A DNA stretch of 64,000 bases, from positions 36,313,265 to 36,377,264 of the forward strand of contig NC_088303.1 of the NCBI RefSeq assembly GCF_032854445.1. Direction: 5' to 3'. The stretch comes from Liolophura sinensis (Eukaryota; Mollusca; Polyplacophora; Chitonida; Chitonidae). Each line of letters opens with the position of its first letter. The first letter of the stretch is position 1. The notes beneath the pieces are model-generated. The model had not been told where the DNA came from. It saw only the letters and a program-made list of their open reading frames with translations, and did not search any database. Shown in pieces: positions 11,089-23,500 of the stretch. Both the position numbers and the translations under genes were made by a program.

Positions 11089-13290
11089 AGTCAATATTTA
11101 GAATGTAGGTGAACGGTATTGTACACCCTCTGGTCACTTTGCCAAATGGAGATATCTAAAGAGTATCTAACAATTCTGAACGACTTGAGCTGTACTAAGG
11201 ATCAGGGACGGTATAGGTGTTTGACACTGAGGCTTATCTGACAACGGTTATAGAAAGCCCACTTATCGTGACGCGCACGCAACTACCGCCCCAATATCCT
11301 GTCTAAAGTGATCAAAATCAGTCGTTTTGACCTCGCGTTCCAGTGACGCTTCTGTATAATACAGACGCAGGATACGCCTTCACAGTAACCAAGCGATGGA
11401 GAGAGGGCTACAATACGTAGTGGAAGCATGTTCTAATCTTACGGACACATCTCTTACACGAATAATGTAACAACCACCGTGTAACGTATTACAAATTTCC
11501 ATAACGTAGAGACAGTCAGTTAGTCAGTCAGTCATTCAGGCAAACAAACGCCGCAGTAATTATACCAGCCATGTGATTTGCTTGTAATAAAGAGACTTTG
11601 TCGGTGACATTACCGAAGTGGTGTTGAAAGCGATTTGATTAGTTTCCCACAGCCCTGCATCTCAATGTCCGAGTGCAACTTACCGTAGGTCAACGGTTCC
11701 ATCGGGCATTGCATCGTTTTCTACTCGAAATAAAATTAAAATACACACTGACAAGTTTCTCTCATGCCAACACTTGAATAAGCATAAAATAATGCCTTTA
11801 ACTATTCAAATGTTTGTACCTATTTGGAAAACAACCACCTTACACGGACATTTTTATTACAAGAGTAGGGGACTGGTTTTATTTCAATACGCCAAAAATG
11901 TTATGACGTTACTCGGTGACATTACATCACAGTTCACGGAAATTTTTATTACAGCGGATGTTACTTTGAGGGTTAAAAACTCTTAGTTTTTTGAGACTAC
12001 ACCGTTTTTTTTACCGATATTCACACTTTCATCGAATGTTTACTATTGTGTGTATTTCAGAATAACCCAATTTATTACCTCTCACAGAATATCAGCCTCG
12101 TCTGTGCACGCATTATCGGTAAGTTCCTAAAATTTGTGAAGCAGGCCGCTTTCATGACTTTCTCAAAATTTAGAATCATTTTAACACTATAAATATTATC
12201 GGGTCGAGTCTGACATTCACTGAAGCCAATAATTTGAGATATTCTTCGTAAATACGGAAAATTTGATTTGTTTAACGAATATAGATTTTTATTGCCCAAA
12301 ATCTCACATATAGCCTCTTTTAATTAGCTGATAAAGATATATACAATACAAACATTAACAAAACTCGAAAAATCGAGTATTTTTGTTGTAACAGGACCAG
12401 TCCATGTCATTTCAGCCAGTTGTTGTAGTGACCCCTTTGGATTATTTTGAAAAATATCTAAAAAAAATACCTTAGATTAATATTATGTAGGGACATGGTC
12501 ATCTGCACATGAAGGCCTAACCAACTTTCAAGCTTAAGCAATTCACCGCAGTTTGACAGACCTATGAAAATTTTGTCACATCAAGATACACTTCTTAACC
12601 CAGTACGAAAGAAAATTCAAGAGTTGTTCTCTTTCTATTGAAATTAAATTTTTGAAAAACTAACCGCCTGACATACGTTTTATGATCATTCATATACATA
12701 ACACATAGAAAAGGTACATATATGTTTTCAAATTTATCATTTGACTGCAATACTGTTATTGTAATGTGAGTTAAATTGCTTGCAGTGTTGAAGTATTATT
12801 TCCATCCAAAATTTGATGAAGACTGTACACACGCTGCAAATAATTCAGTTGTATATTGGAGTTGTTAAATAATCGTATGTTTGATGTGTAGGCTACCTAT
12901 ATATATTTCCACAAATAATTATAACTGGATACAAAAATGTTCAGCTTTCCACAGAACAGATCTATAAACATCGTGAAATGGATACCAAACTGAAATCCCC
13001 ACGTAAAGACTTAAATATGGCTTCAGAATGTTGAAGACATGAACCTAGCAGTCGGTTGCCATGGAAGCCAGACATTTTATAAAATCAACCTCATTTTAAT
13101 GAGAAATTAAGTCACGCTAATATGAATCTGTCTTTTAATATTGACATGTACACCAAATTTGGAAAATTATATGATTACTAGTGTGTTTACATCATTCAAA
13201 CATTAGTTGTCATGGAGACTGGAATGTAATGGAATCTATTACCTTAATTACGAATACACAGAATATACAATCCATCAAATGAACACAAAA
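11089..13290. other. intergenic DNA, no supported gene
   Basis: AT-rich, stop-rich. Short ORFs at 11774-11986 (+) and 12075-12299 (-) have no recognisable motifs. I see no RNA gene or repeat array. Confidence 0.5.
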
Positions 13291-13292
13291 AA

Positions 13293-13388
13293 TCACCGAG
13301 CAGCGAGAAATTTGTCATTGAGTTCCTCGTTGTCACGATATAGGTGTATCAAGTCGTCTCGAGAAGCTTCCTGGTAATCGTCCATTTC
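13293..13388 (-). pseudogene. decayed cupin (DUF985) copy A, last exon
   Basis: Homologous to the last exon of the intact copy at 35928-36037: it reads MDDYQEASRDDLIHLYRDN and ends FLAAR-stop. In the intact copy the exon follows TTTTAG; at the aligned position this copy has TTTCG, so the splice acceptor is lost. The only nearby AG would give a different frame. With the damage in its other exons this marks copy A as a relic. Confidence 0.7.
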
Positions 13389-13979
13389 CTAGGCGAAATA
13401 CAAACACAACGGCATGTTGGGCTGATAACTGTTATTAAGAGGTGGGTTGATTTGACGAGTGAAGTGGTAGGGGTGGGGGTGGTTTTGGTTACAGTCACAC
13501 GTGGTAAAGTCCGTTAGTAACTTGCCAAATGTCAGTAGTACCCTGGACACTCCAGCTTCCTCAACACTTGAATGTGACCGTCATAATATCTCTAAAAGCC
13601 TTCTTCATACATGGAGTTACAGAACAAACACATAAATTTATTGGTTTTGTATTTAATTATTTCATTGCCGTTTAAACTCTTTCTCAAGAAGGATAGGCCT
13701 AACCGCCAAAGAGGAAGACGTGGATTAGATACTGGGTCATTGATCAAGGACCTATTGGCTGATAAGAACGCTATATCGTTACAAGATTGTCATAATAATG
13801 CCGTGTTGTAATAGTATACATTGAGATAGTTTCAAGAGACAGAACGCAAAACATGAAGTAACGTCTGTTAAAACTCCGTAAGAAACCATTTTCAAAACTA
13901 TACCTTTCCTTATGTTTAGATCAGTCACTTGAATTCCCTGTTGGAAGTTTTTGAACACTTTCTCGCATGATACACACAT

Positions 13980-14245
13980 AGTATAGTCACTAACCTGTCA
14001 TATCCTACCTGGTGTAACTTTCTCGACACAGACAGTATAGTCACTCTAATCTGTCATATCCTACCTGGTGTAACTATTTCCACATACATAGTATAGTCAC
14101 TCTTACCTGCCATATTATACCTGGTGTAACTATTTCCACACACACACAATATAGTCACTCTGACCTGTCATATCCTACCTGGTGTAACTATTTCCACACA
14201 CAGGGTATAGTCACTCTGACCTGTCATATCCTACCTGGTGTAACT
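13980..14245 (-). repeat. splice-donor minisatellite, part 1 (about 5 units of ~55 bp)
   Basis: On the minus strand each unit reads like GTGACTATACTATGTGTGGA...GTTACACCAG followed by GTAGGATATGACAGG. This is the last ~34 nt of cupin exon 3 plus the first ~20 nt of its intron, including the 5' splice site. The array continues at 15641 after a Tc1-like insertion. Confidence 0.85.
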
Positions 14246-14246
14246 A

Positions 14247-15638
14247 AACTCTGTCAAAAAAGAAACGCAACCCCTGTACTCGGATATCAAAAATTCGTTT
14301 GAATAAAGTTATTGCTTCCAAACTAAATTTTAGCCAAATGTAATGAAATTATACACGTTTTTAATGAAGATTACCATCCAAACAACTGCCTTTTCTCTCC
14401 TAAGTGTATTTTATTGCTTATGACGTCACAACGCATGGACTGACCCTGTTGACGTCGCACACAGAACCATTCACATGCAAATCATGTCAATGGCAGTTAT
14501 AGTGTGGGGTGTATAAAAGCCCATGTGCTTTCGTATTTTATTCATTCATTCATCGACGAAAGGCAGTCGGTAAAATGCCGCGACTGAGTGCTGCCGACCG
14601 AAATATCGCCATTGGTCGTCTTCAAGCCGGAGAAAGTTTTGGTACTATTGCACGACACCTAAATGTTCACAAAACAACGATATCCCGACTTTGGAGCCGT
14701 TACAACAACTTTAATTCGACCAACGATCGCCCGAGAAGTGGAAGACCAAGAATCACGACCCCACATCAAGATCGGTACATCCGGGTCCTTCACCTGCGTA
14801 ATCGGCATGCCCTACCAACCGTGACTGCCACACAAATACCAGGTTTGAGGAGAGTGTCGGCTCAAACGATTAGGAACCGTCTGAAAGAAGCGGGTTTACG
14901 TGCCTGTAGACCAGTTGTTGGACCTGTACTACGCCCCTTACATCAACGCTTTGCGCCCATCTGCGTCCGGCAGGTGGACAGATTTGGCGGAGACAGTGTT
15001 ATGGTTTGGGGAGCCATCTCGTACACCCAGAAATCAGACTTGGTGATCGTTCCAGGGAACCTGACAGCCCAACGTTACATCACCCACGTGTTACAGCCTC
15101 ACCTTCTCCCGATTATTGACCGACAGACACAGCTTTTTCAACAGGACCACGCCAGGCCTCATACTGCACGTGCGACAATGAACTTTCTGCAGGATTCCAA
15201 CGTCAATGTCTTGCCGTGGCCCTCTAAATCACCAGACCTCAACCCTATTGAACACCTGTGGGATACTCTGGATCGACACGTGCGTCAACGTCAGCAACCG
15301 CCACAGACGCTTCAACAGCTCGCCGTTGCGTTGCAGGAGGAGTGGAGGGCCATTCCCCAGGAGAGAATCCGGCGTCTTATCCGTTCTTGTCCAAGGAGAT
15401 GCCGTGCAGTGATTGCAGCTCGTGGTGGTCATACGAGATACTGAGGAAGACGCCCCCTGGTGAGCAACTGGTGTCTGTGAGATGACTTTTGAAAAGACAG
15501 TTTTAAACATGACCATCTTGATTATTATTCTGCCAAATTTCTGACTTCTGTCTTCAATCAGAAAAAAGTTGTGCCGTCCTAAAACTAAATATTAAAATCT
15601 CTAAAATACGGGGGTTGCGTTTCTTTTTTGACAGAGTT
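14247..15638 (+). mobile_element. Tc1-like DNA transposon, copy 1 (internally deleted)
   Basis: Perfect 28-bp inverted ends (14247-14274 AACTCTGTCAAAAAAGAAAC... and 15611-15638) flanked by TA on both sides (14245-14246, 15639-15640), the Tc1/mariner target duplication. It is inserted inside the splice-donor minisatellite and carries one transposase frame. A second copy with the same ends lies at 56739-57806. Confidence 0.95.
14575..15444 (+). pseudogene. Tc1-like transposase lacking the first catalytic Asp
   Basis: Open frame of 289 residues starting MPRLSAADRN. The N-terminal helix-turn-helix pair that binds the inverted repeats is present (residues ~1-110, with an AT-hook-like RPRSGRPR at about 53-60). 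The catalytic part has QDHARPHTA (second Asp) and SPDLNPIEHLWD (third acid, Glu, spacing typical of DD34E). The region that should carry the first Asp is missing: the text passes directly from VVGPVLRPL to HQRFAPIC. Copy 2 retains that region (WFSDESCF). The frame is open, but the protein cannot be catalytic without the first Asp. Start chosen at the ATG preceding the conserved LSAADRN rather than the upstream in-frame ATG at 14509, which lies in the 5' leader. Confidence 0.85.
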
Positions 15639-15640
15639 TA

Positions 15641-16445
15641 TTTCCACCTACATAGTATAGTCACTCTGACCTGCCATATCCTACCTGGTGTAACTATCTC
15701 TCTCCACGAAGCGTAGTCACTCTAAACTACTATATCTTACATGTACCTGGTGTAATTATCTTCCCCACACACATTACAGTCACTCTAAAATGCTATATAT
15801 CTTAATTAGTGTAATCATCTCCCCGCACACATTACAGTTACTCTAAACTGCTATATATCTTACCTGGTGTAATTATCCCCCAACTCACATTACAGTCACT
15901 CTAAACGTCTATATATCTTAATTGGTGTAATTAACTTCCTCACACACATTACAGTCACTCTAAACTTCTATATATCTTAATTGGTGTAATTATCTTCTTC
16001 ACAAACATTATAGTCACTCTAACCTTTCATATATCTTACCTGGTGTAATTATCTCCCATTTCACATTACAGTAACTTTAACCTGCTATATCTTACCTGGT
16101 GTAATTATCTTCTTCACACACATTACAGTCACTCTAAACTGCTACATATCTTACCTGGTGTAATTATCCCCCAACTCACATTACAGTCACTCTAAACGTC
16201 TGTATATCTTACCTGGTGAAATTAACTTCCTCACACACATTACAATCACTCTAAACTTCTATATATCTTAACTGATGTAATTATCTTCTTCACAAACATT
16301 ATAGTCACTCTAACCTTTTATATATCTTACCTGGTGTAATTATCTCCCATTTCACATTACAGTAACTTTAACCTGCTATATCTTACCTGGTGTAATTATC
16401 TTCCTCACACACATTACAGTCACTCTAACCTTCTATACATCTTAC
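15641..16445 (-). repeat. splice-donor minisatellite, part 2 (about 14 units of ~55 bp)
   Basis: Continuation of the array at 13980. It runs without a break into cupin copy A exon 3 at 16446. On the minus strand almost every unit contains TTACACCAG|GTAAGAT, i.e. an exon end plus a plausible donor. The order and sequence show that the array grew from the exon-3/intron-3 boundary. Confidence 0.9.
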
Positions 16446-16610
16446 CTGGTGTACATATCTCTCCCCACATAGTATAATCACAGTCCCCTGTGACCTCCGC
16501 AGCGTACCAGTGATTGCCCGGCACAGCCACGTGGTAACTACATCCGGGCTCCACCAGAGCGTTCCCCCCAGATCTTCGGTCCTTAACGCATTGTCTTCTA
16601 TAATGTTGAT
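16446..16610 (-). pseudogene. decayed cupin (DUF985) copy A, exon 3
   Basis: Aligns to intact exon 3 at 39702-39864 with the same acceptor (CATTCCAG) and donor (CACCAG|GTAAG). It encodes the conserved CSYHVAVPGNHWYAAEVTGD stretch, but is 165 nt against 163 nt in the intact copy. The extra two bases lie in a G-run at about 16568-16573 and shift the frame relative to the upstream part of the exon. No exon-1 equivalent of copy A is seen in the window. Confidence 0.75.
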
Positions 16611-17217
16611 CTGGAATGTGGCATATCTTTAAAGCAATCGTTTGTTACCATTTTTTTTACATTTTAGACAAACTCAGCAGCCAATGCACTTAGGTCAAAG
16701 TATAATAGCAGCAGTTTTAGTTCATATTTAGTATACTGGTACACAATTTTTGTTAGGCTAAGTACAAAATTGAAGACTTGACTTAAAGTTAAATCTGGTA
16801 TTAAGTCTTAAACCAGTTTTGAACAACTGTACCCAGAACGTTAATTTCATATATTATATATGTCGGATATACTGAGTTTTAACTCGACACTTCTTCCCGC
16901 TTTAAGATTAAGTATTGGTCCGCCGGGTGTCATGCCCTGACTGGGTCGGCTGGGACGGCCGATGTGTTCTTAACACTGCTCCAGTGAGGCAGTATTGTAC
17001 ACTGCAGATATATTGGAATTGGGGTTGGTTTGTTACAATGAGATTGCGCATTCAGAAGGCAGCGAGCAGTCAAAATAAAAACCTTTGTTGAATTAGAGAT
17101 TTGCTTATAGTGTTTTAAATTCTCTTAAAAGAAAAGACAACAAATAATATAACCTAAGCATATAAGTTGTGCTTTTTAGACTGAGTGTGGGATGCTTTAT
17201 GGATGCAGATATACATC

Positions 17218-17278
17218 TGGCCTGGTGTTTTCTTTTAAAGTACGGCGTAAAACACCAATCAATCAAATCAAATGTTTT
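17218..17278 (+). repeat. SINE (family 1) tail fragment
   Basis: TACGGCGTAAAACACCAATC followed by AATCAAATCAAAT, the 3' end of the family-1 SINE. Body and head are absent. A similar fragment lies at 18325-18358. Confidence 0.5.
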
Positions 17279-17310
17279 CTTTCATAAAGATACATGACAA
17301 ATTACCATAT

Positions 17311-17345
17311 ACCTGTAGTTTGCCACCTGCATGCCACGTATGTAG
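17311..17345 (-). pseudogene. remnant of cupin copy A exon 2
   Basis: About 35 bases match the 3' end of intact exon 2 (40522-40645), covering the TWHAGGK-coding part and the TACAG|GTA donor. Upstream of this the similarity fades, so most of exon 2 is lost or has diverged beyond recognition. Confidence 0.55.
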
Positions 17346-17479
17346 GTGGTATTATTAACACTGCCTTTCTGCCCTGTACTTCTATTAAACTGCAGCTCCT
17401 TTTCCTCGGCATGGTAAACGATTTTTATACTGATTTCATTTGTTCGCCTGGAACATTCCTTGCGTTTTTCCACCACCAT

Positions 17480-18500
17480 TTTAAACTGTTGACTGTTTTT
17501 TCTTACGTCATTCTGCCCTTATGTTGTACTCTATATATACTTTCTTGGCTCTTTTGTGGTGTATATTAAACGTCGTTTTGGGAATTGGCCTGGCGATTAT
17601 TGACTCAGAACAACGATTTTGGCTGGCATCTGGTATACGAATGTCTGTTTCAATTAATATATTCATGTGAGATTCTTAAAGATAAAGGGCAATGTGATTT
17701 ACAGACTAGAATTTGTCTAATGGAGAGAGGAGTGTGGGTAATTTAGGTTTAGATAACGTTTCTTGGGAGATCTACTAGAGATCTAATACGTGCTAGCGAT
17801 GATTAGAGAACAACTTCCTCCAATGATGCAAACAGTAGGACCATTAGGTCTGGGAGAAGCTTGGCATCTGACTGGATGGCTTGACGGGGGACGATATCGA
17901 TATTGTTTCCGTTTTTCGTTTGACGTGGGAAGAGTGTATAATGGAACGTCCGGGGAAACAGGTTTTAAGACTTTTACGTTGGTTGTAACAATCTTTTTTG
18001 CTTGGAGAAAAATGGACAGTCTCTAGAAGCCACGTAGTCTGCATTGCAATTCAAGCATGTAGGAAAGTTCTCGCAATCTTATCGTAGGATCAATCCAAAA
18101 TTTACGACGATTACCCGCGATTTTATGCTCGCAAGCGCTCTTAACTAGGAGTAAGTGTAGGTGTTGGTTGTTGAAGATTATTTGTCTCCTGCCAATATGG
18201 GTTGCATATCTGTGTGTCACAGATGACGAAGGCTCGTCAATAACTCCATAAGGTTGCTGGGTTTAATCTTCGCACTCCGATTTCTTCTCCGCATAAAGCT
18301 CACCGCAATGGTATAATTAAAACTTTGGAGTATGGCGTTAATCATCAATCAAATAAATAAACCTGATTAAAAGAACATCACTTTTTCGTGTATGTGTACA
18401 GTCTGATGTGCGCTTGACTTATGCTGTTGCAAGGCTATTGTTTTTATATGTTTCTCGGCGATGTAATGTTCATGAGACTGACTTAAACCAGAGTGCTTGC
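17480..18500. other. intergenic DNA, SINE fragment only
   Basis: No supported gene. A short family-1 SINE tail (GAGTATGGCGTTAATCATCA) is at 18325-18358. ORFs 17790-18026 (+) and 17844-18044 (-) mirror each other and show no motif. Confidence 0.5.
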
Positions 18501-18504
18501 GGTA

Positions 18505-18795
18505 CACCTCCGACAGTTCATTGACAGCAAGGCCCTAGAGTTCCGTCAGCTCATTGACAACGATACCCCACGAGTTCCGTCGACAGTCCATTGACAACAA
18601 GGCCCCACGAGTTCCGTCGACAGCCCATTGACAACAAGGCCCCGCGAGTTCCGTCGACAGCCCATTGACAACAAGGCCCCACGAGTTCCGTCGACAGCCA
18701 ATTGACAACAAGGCCCCACGAGTTCCGTTGACAGCCCATTGACAACATGGCCCCACGGGTTCCGTCGACAGCCCATTGACAACGAGACCCCACAA
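18505..18795. repeat. 37-bp minisatellite, about 7-8 units
   Basis: Tandem units like TTCCGTCGACAGCCCATTGA...GGCCCCACGAG. Because 37 is not a multiple of 3 and the unit lacks stops on the minus strand, all three minus frames stay open, which produces three overlapping ORFs that are artefacts. G+C is clearly higher than in its surroundings. Confidence 0.9.
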
Positions 18796-18799
18796 GCGC

Positions 18800-20062
18800 T
18801 CGAATCTCAGTTTCTCTGTCCAAGACCAGATGAACTGATCTCGCAGCTCGTGCGCATTTGCAATTTACGGGCAAACATCTTTGGCCAATATCCGCTCATT
18901 TATAAGATTTGATTTTACAGCATCGTGACCAAATATACTGTCCGAGGTATTGTCGATCACTCTATGAAACTCATGCCATGGTTATTCTTGTACATATATG
19001 TATTACTTTATTTGTATTGAATATAGTTATAATATAGAGCACATCACATCACATCAGTTTGATTTTCTGTTTGATATTAAAAATAATCAAAGTGGCTGTC
19101 TTGTGTGGATATGCCTACTGTTTGATTAAATGATGCGTTTTTGTAATGGAGAGATATTGTGGCAATGTGCACCAAAAGACTGAGATCGTCTGACGATCAG
19201 TCTTGTTACAAGACGACATGAACCACACGTCTACCTTGTCAGCTGTTTAGCTTGTCATCTGGACAGGCCTGCCAGAAGGAGATAATTGATAAGAGTTAAG
19301 ATAATATTAAAATGACGTTAAGGTAGGAGTGAAGAATCTGGAGTGAAGTAAGCCTTAATCAGAAAGAGCACTAAAAACTATCTTTTAACATGAGTAATTT
19401 GAAGTTAGTCTTTAAAGATTTTTTTTTCATATAACTGCATTGAGTTTTAAGGTGGGCTTTAAGACCATATGCAGTGTAATCCTTTTTTATTCTTTTTCTA
19501 CTATGATGTGTGTAAAATGCTAGATTGTCGAATTTATAGGTTTGGTAACATATAATATGACGTGAATATATTTTACAAAAGTGTTCACGCCATCATACCA
19601 AAATATGGTTTACAAAACCCACCTTACAAGCATTTAACCGCTCATTTCTCAGTGAATAAAATCCCTAAAAACTCGAAAGGTGTATCTTTTCATATAAGGT
19701 GTAGTTTATATTCGAGGTTCACTGATCCTTATTATATGTTAGACAAGGTCAAAATGGAGCACGTAAACGCTAACAAGAAATTGTTCACACTCAGCAGTCA
19801 CTTTCTGGGGGTATACCAAACTAGGTTATATTAATCCAGGTCTACCCTTGCTACATTTGACCTGGGGCTCAATACGTTCAGGCCTATTGTTTCATTCGTT
19901 TAAAACTCCCCACCCAGTGTGACGTATGTTTAATTACCGAGGTCACTTGAGGACAACTTCATGAACTCATTAAACCAGATTTTAACTCACACTAGTGAGT
20001 CTGCTCGAACCAATTTCTGCTAGACCTGCACAGTAGCAAAAGTAGCTGTCTTGGTGGTATCG
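18800..20062. other. intergenic DNA left of the Polinton, no supported gene
   Basis: AT-rich host DNA. An ORF at 19562-19834 (+) has no recognisable domain. The GGTAT at 20063-20067 is the left flank duplicate of the Polinton insertion. Confidence 0.5.
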
Positions 20063-20067
20063 GGTAT

Positions 20068-20196
20068 AGTAGTATACACACTATAGGTTCTGGCACACCC
20101 TCCCCTGGGGCCCTCCCCAGAACAAATAGAGGCTCCCAGCCCCACTTCCCCCCATAACACCCCTCCCCCCACGGTAAATAGGGGCTCCCAGCCCCC
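20068..20196 (+). repeat. left terminal inverted repeat of the Polinton
   Basis: Begins AGTAGTATACACACTATAGG and matches the reverse complement of 34387-34515 over about 129 bp with a few substitutions and small indels. Polinton ends typically start with AG. Within the repeat, the motif AATAGRGGCTCCCAGCCCC occurs twice (about 20125 and 20177), about 52 bp apart. Confidence 0.95.
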
Positions 20197-20272
20197 TTCC
20201 CTGCTTCTGGGGTTCTATTAGACATACCCATTGCATCAGATATGCTTCTACACCAATTGTGTATACAACAAC

Positions 20273-20551
20273 ATGCCAAAGGGTTACAATAATTGCCGGT
20301 GGCTTCTCATCGGCTCCACAGAGCTCTGTGGTAAGAGTTGTCTGGGGGAGTACTGTGGGGTTCACCTATACCGTCTGCGGAAGGGTCCTGGCACCCAGCC
20401 ATGTACTAGCTGTGGCCAGGGCGTTAAAAACCGGTTTCGGCTTTGCATGGCCTGCGGACATAATAAGGTCCAGACGTGTGAAAGGAAGAGGAAGCTCAAG
20501 GCTTTCTTGGACGAGTTCAAACGGCTGGCGGCTATCGACATTTACAATTAG
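20273..20551 (+). CDS. small zinc-ribbon protein at the left end of the Polinton
   Basis: Intact frame of 92 residues from ATG 20273 (MPKGYNNCRW). Cysteine pairs (CGKSC, CxxxYCGVH, CTSCG, CMACG) indicate one or two small zinc-binding modules, followed by a basic tail (CERKRKLK) and an acidic helix. Similar small Cys-rich proteins stand next to the polymerase in many invertebrate Polintons; the function is not established, and DNA or protein binding is only a guess. An upstream in-frame start at 20231 exists, but the conserved part begins at 20273. The stop is 15 nt before the polymerase start, so the two may share a transcript. Confidence 0.75.
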   Translation: MPKGYNNCRWLLIGSTELCGKSCLGEYCGVHLYRLRKGPGTQPCTSCGQGVKNRFRLCMACGHNKVQTCERKRKLKAFLDEFKRLAAIDIYN

Positions 20552-20566
20552 AGAGTCGGTGTAATT

Positions 20567-23500
20567 ATGCATACGACGCGTACAATAAGGCATCATCAAA
20601 AAGCACGAGCACTACGGGAGGAGTATGAGACGCTCATAGGTGTGCGGCCCAAGTACCCACTGTCCCGCCTTGGAAGAATTGCAGGGGTTCCCTTGATAGG
20701 TATAAAACGGCTGGGGCCAAGTGGAAGGCTAAGTGGAAGCAAGACAACAAGACCTTCCTCAGTAACGCGGAGATGGATGAAGTGCTAGGTGAAAAGAACT
20801 TCCTCAGTGACGAGGAGTTGGATGAAGTGCTAGGTGAAAAGAAACTAGAATTCACTAACACCTGCAGGGCCATAAGGGAATCTCCTCCGGTCTGGCAGAT
20901 GGACGTACCCGAAGGTGTTTGGACGGACCCCGTAGCCTTCTTAGAAGAAATACGAACCATTATTCGCAAGAAGCTAGAAGAAGAGGTCCTGGCAATCAAC
21001 GGGATTAAGTCCCAACTAGGCCTCAAGGTTCAGTTGCGAAAGGACAACGCCGAAGGCAGTGAAGAGTATACCAGCCCAGTACTCCACAGCAAACAGGAGG
21101 CCCTCTTAGAGGCTGGTGACATTGACGGGGCTCTAGATAAGGCCTTCCCCACCATCCAGGAGGTGCTAGAAAAATGGACACAGCGATGGTCAGGGTGGGT
21201 TGTCAGTAGCGTGCAAACACTCTGGCTTGACATTGCAAGGTATCAGCCCCTGAGAGGCGGGTCCTACATCCCCCTACCTGCAGCAGTGAGTGATAAGAAA
21301 GCAGTCATCAATGTAAAGAACAAAGACGACGACTGCCTCCGATGGGCACTCCGGTCTGCCTTATTTCCAGCGGCCAGAACCCTCAGAGACCAACAAGTAT
21401 CCCACCAATGATGGTCTTGACTTTGGTGGGATCGACGCCCCCACGCCCATCTCTCAGATCCCTAAAGTGGAGGGAAATAACGACCTCGCCATCGACGTGT
21501 TCGGGTGGGACAAGGGTGTGGTCGTGCATCGCCTCAGCAAGCAGCCCGGAGACACGCTCCGAATCAATCTGCTGCTGATTGAGAAGGCAGGCAAATTCCA
21601 TTATACGTGGATAAAAGATCTCAACCGTCTGCTGTTTCCAAGAAAGTAAGGGCCAAATCGCAAACAATTCTGCGAGTGTTGTCTACACGGTTACACAAGG
21701 GAGGGACATGCTCGAGGCGCATAAGCCGGAATGCCGTGGGATTGGCCAGACGGCGGTGAGGGCGGAGATGCCCCAGGAGGGGGAAAACAAGTTCACCTTT
21801 CAGAACCACCACAAACAGCTACCGGCTCCGTTCATCATACATGCCGACTTTGAGGCTCTGATCAAAAAGGTTGAAGGCCCACCCGCGTCACCTACAGAGA
21901 GTAACACTCAAAAGGACTCAGCACCACGAGCCATGTAGTTACTGCTATGTTGTGGTGCGTTGTGACGGCCACACAAAACACCCCGTGGAATACAGAGGCC
22001 ATAACGCGACGGAACACTTTCTCAGAGCTCTCCAACAGGAGAAGCGGGAAATCAAAGATGTTTTAGCTAACCCTATAGCCATGAGGATGACTCCCCAGGG
22101 ACTGGCAGGCCCACAACAACGCCACAACCTGTCACATGTGTGAGAACCCTCTAGGCGCCGATTCTGTGCGCGATCACTGCCATATCACCGCAAGTACAGA
22201 GGCGCGGCCCATAACGTATGCAACCTAAAGTTGCGGCTGGGTCCTAAGACAGGCCATACCAGTAGTCTTCCACAAACCTACGGGGCTACGACGGGCACCT
22301 CTTGATGCAAGCTATAAGTAAGGTGGAGGGCCGCATCTCCTGCATCCCCAACAACACGGAAAAGTACATCTCCTTCTCGCTGGGGCAGCTCCGGTTCATC
22401 GACAGCGTTCAATTCTTACCGACTTCCCTTGACAATCTGGTAGAGGCCAACAAACCGGAGGCTTTCCACATCACAGCCCGGTATCAGCCTGCCGAAGAAA
22501 AAACGCAAGTTACTCATGCGCAAGGGTGTCTACCCCTATGAGTATATGGACTCCTGGAGCGCTTCGACGAGTCCAGCCTCCCACCTAAAGAGGCTTTCTA
22601 CAATAAGCTCAAAGTCTCAGGCATTAGCGATGAGGACTACATCCATGCTCAACAGGTATGGAAGGTATTTGACTGCACCAATCTGGGAGACTACACAGAC
22701 CTTTACTGCCGCACAGATGTGTTCCTATTAGCTGATGTGTTTGAGGCCTTCCGGAAGACTTGTTTACAGCAGTATGGATTGGACCCTGCACACTACTTTA
22801 CGAGCCCAGGTCTCTCGTGTGATGCGCTGTTCAAGAAGACCAGGGTAGAGCTGGAGCTGTTGACTGACTATGACCAACATCTCTTCATTGAGAAGGGGTT
22901 GCGAGGAGGTATCTCCATGGTAAGTACGCGATACGGCAAAGCCAATAATCCGCACGTGGAGGGGATACAACCCAGAAAGTCCAAACAGCTACATCCAATA
23001 CCTAGACGCCAATAATCTATATGGCTGGGCTATGAGTCAGTTTCTTTCAATGGGCGGCTTTAAGTGGGTAGGTGACGGGCAGCGTCTCGGTGAAACGATT
23101 GCTACCCACCCCCACGATAGTCCTGAGGGTTACATCCTCGAGGTCGACCTAGAGTATCCGGCCAACCTACTTAACGCACATAACGGCTACCCATTAGCCC
23201 CCGGAGCGTCTGGTGGTCCAGAAGGAGTGGATGTTCGATTATCAGCACGGTCTTCTCGGTAAGAAAAGCGCTTACCGAGGTCGAAAAGCTGGTCCCCAAC
23301 CTCCGCAACAAGGAACGGTACGTCCTGCACAACCGGAACCTACAGCTGTATCTATCTCTGGGAATGCGCCTGACAAAGGTTCACCGGGCCCTGAGATTCG
23401 CCCAGAGCCCCTTGGATGGAACCCTATATTAGGATGAACACCGAGCTCCGAAAAACGGCCGCGAGTAAATTCGAGAAGGACCTGTACAAGCTAATGAATA

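Noticed and set aside
13980-16445. A CRISPR-like array (regular ~55-bp repeats).
   Set aside because: Units are head-to-tail with no unique spacers, in an animal genome, and derive from an exon-intron junction.
18535-18874. Three overlapping minus-strand ORFs of 78-107 codons with repeated CRRNSWG-type text.
   Set aside because: They are the three frames of a 37-bp minisatellite.
22719-23015. Separate small proteins between 20.5 and 24.3 kb.
   Set aside because: All are pieces of one polymerase gene split by frame changes; order and motifs match a single protein.
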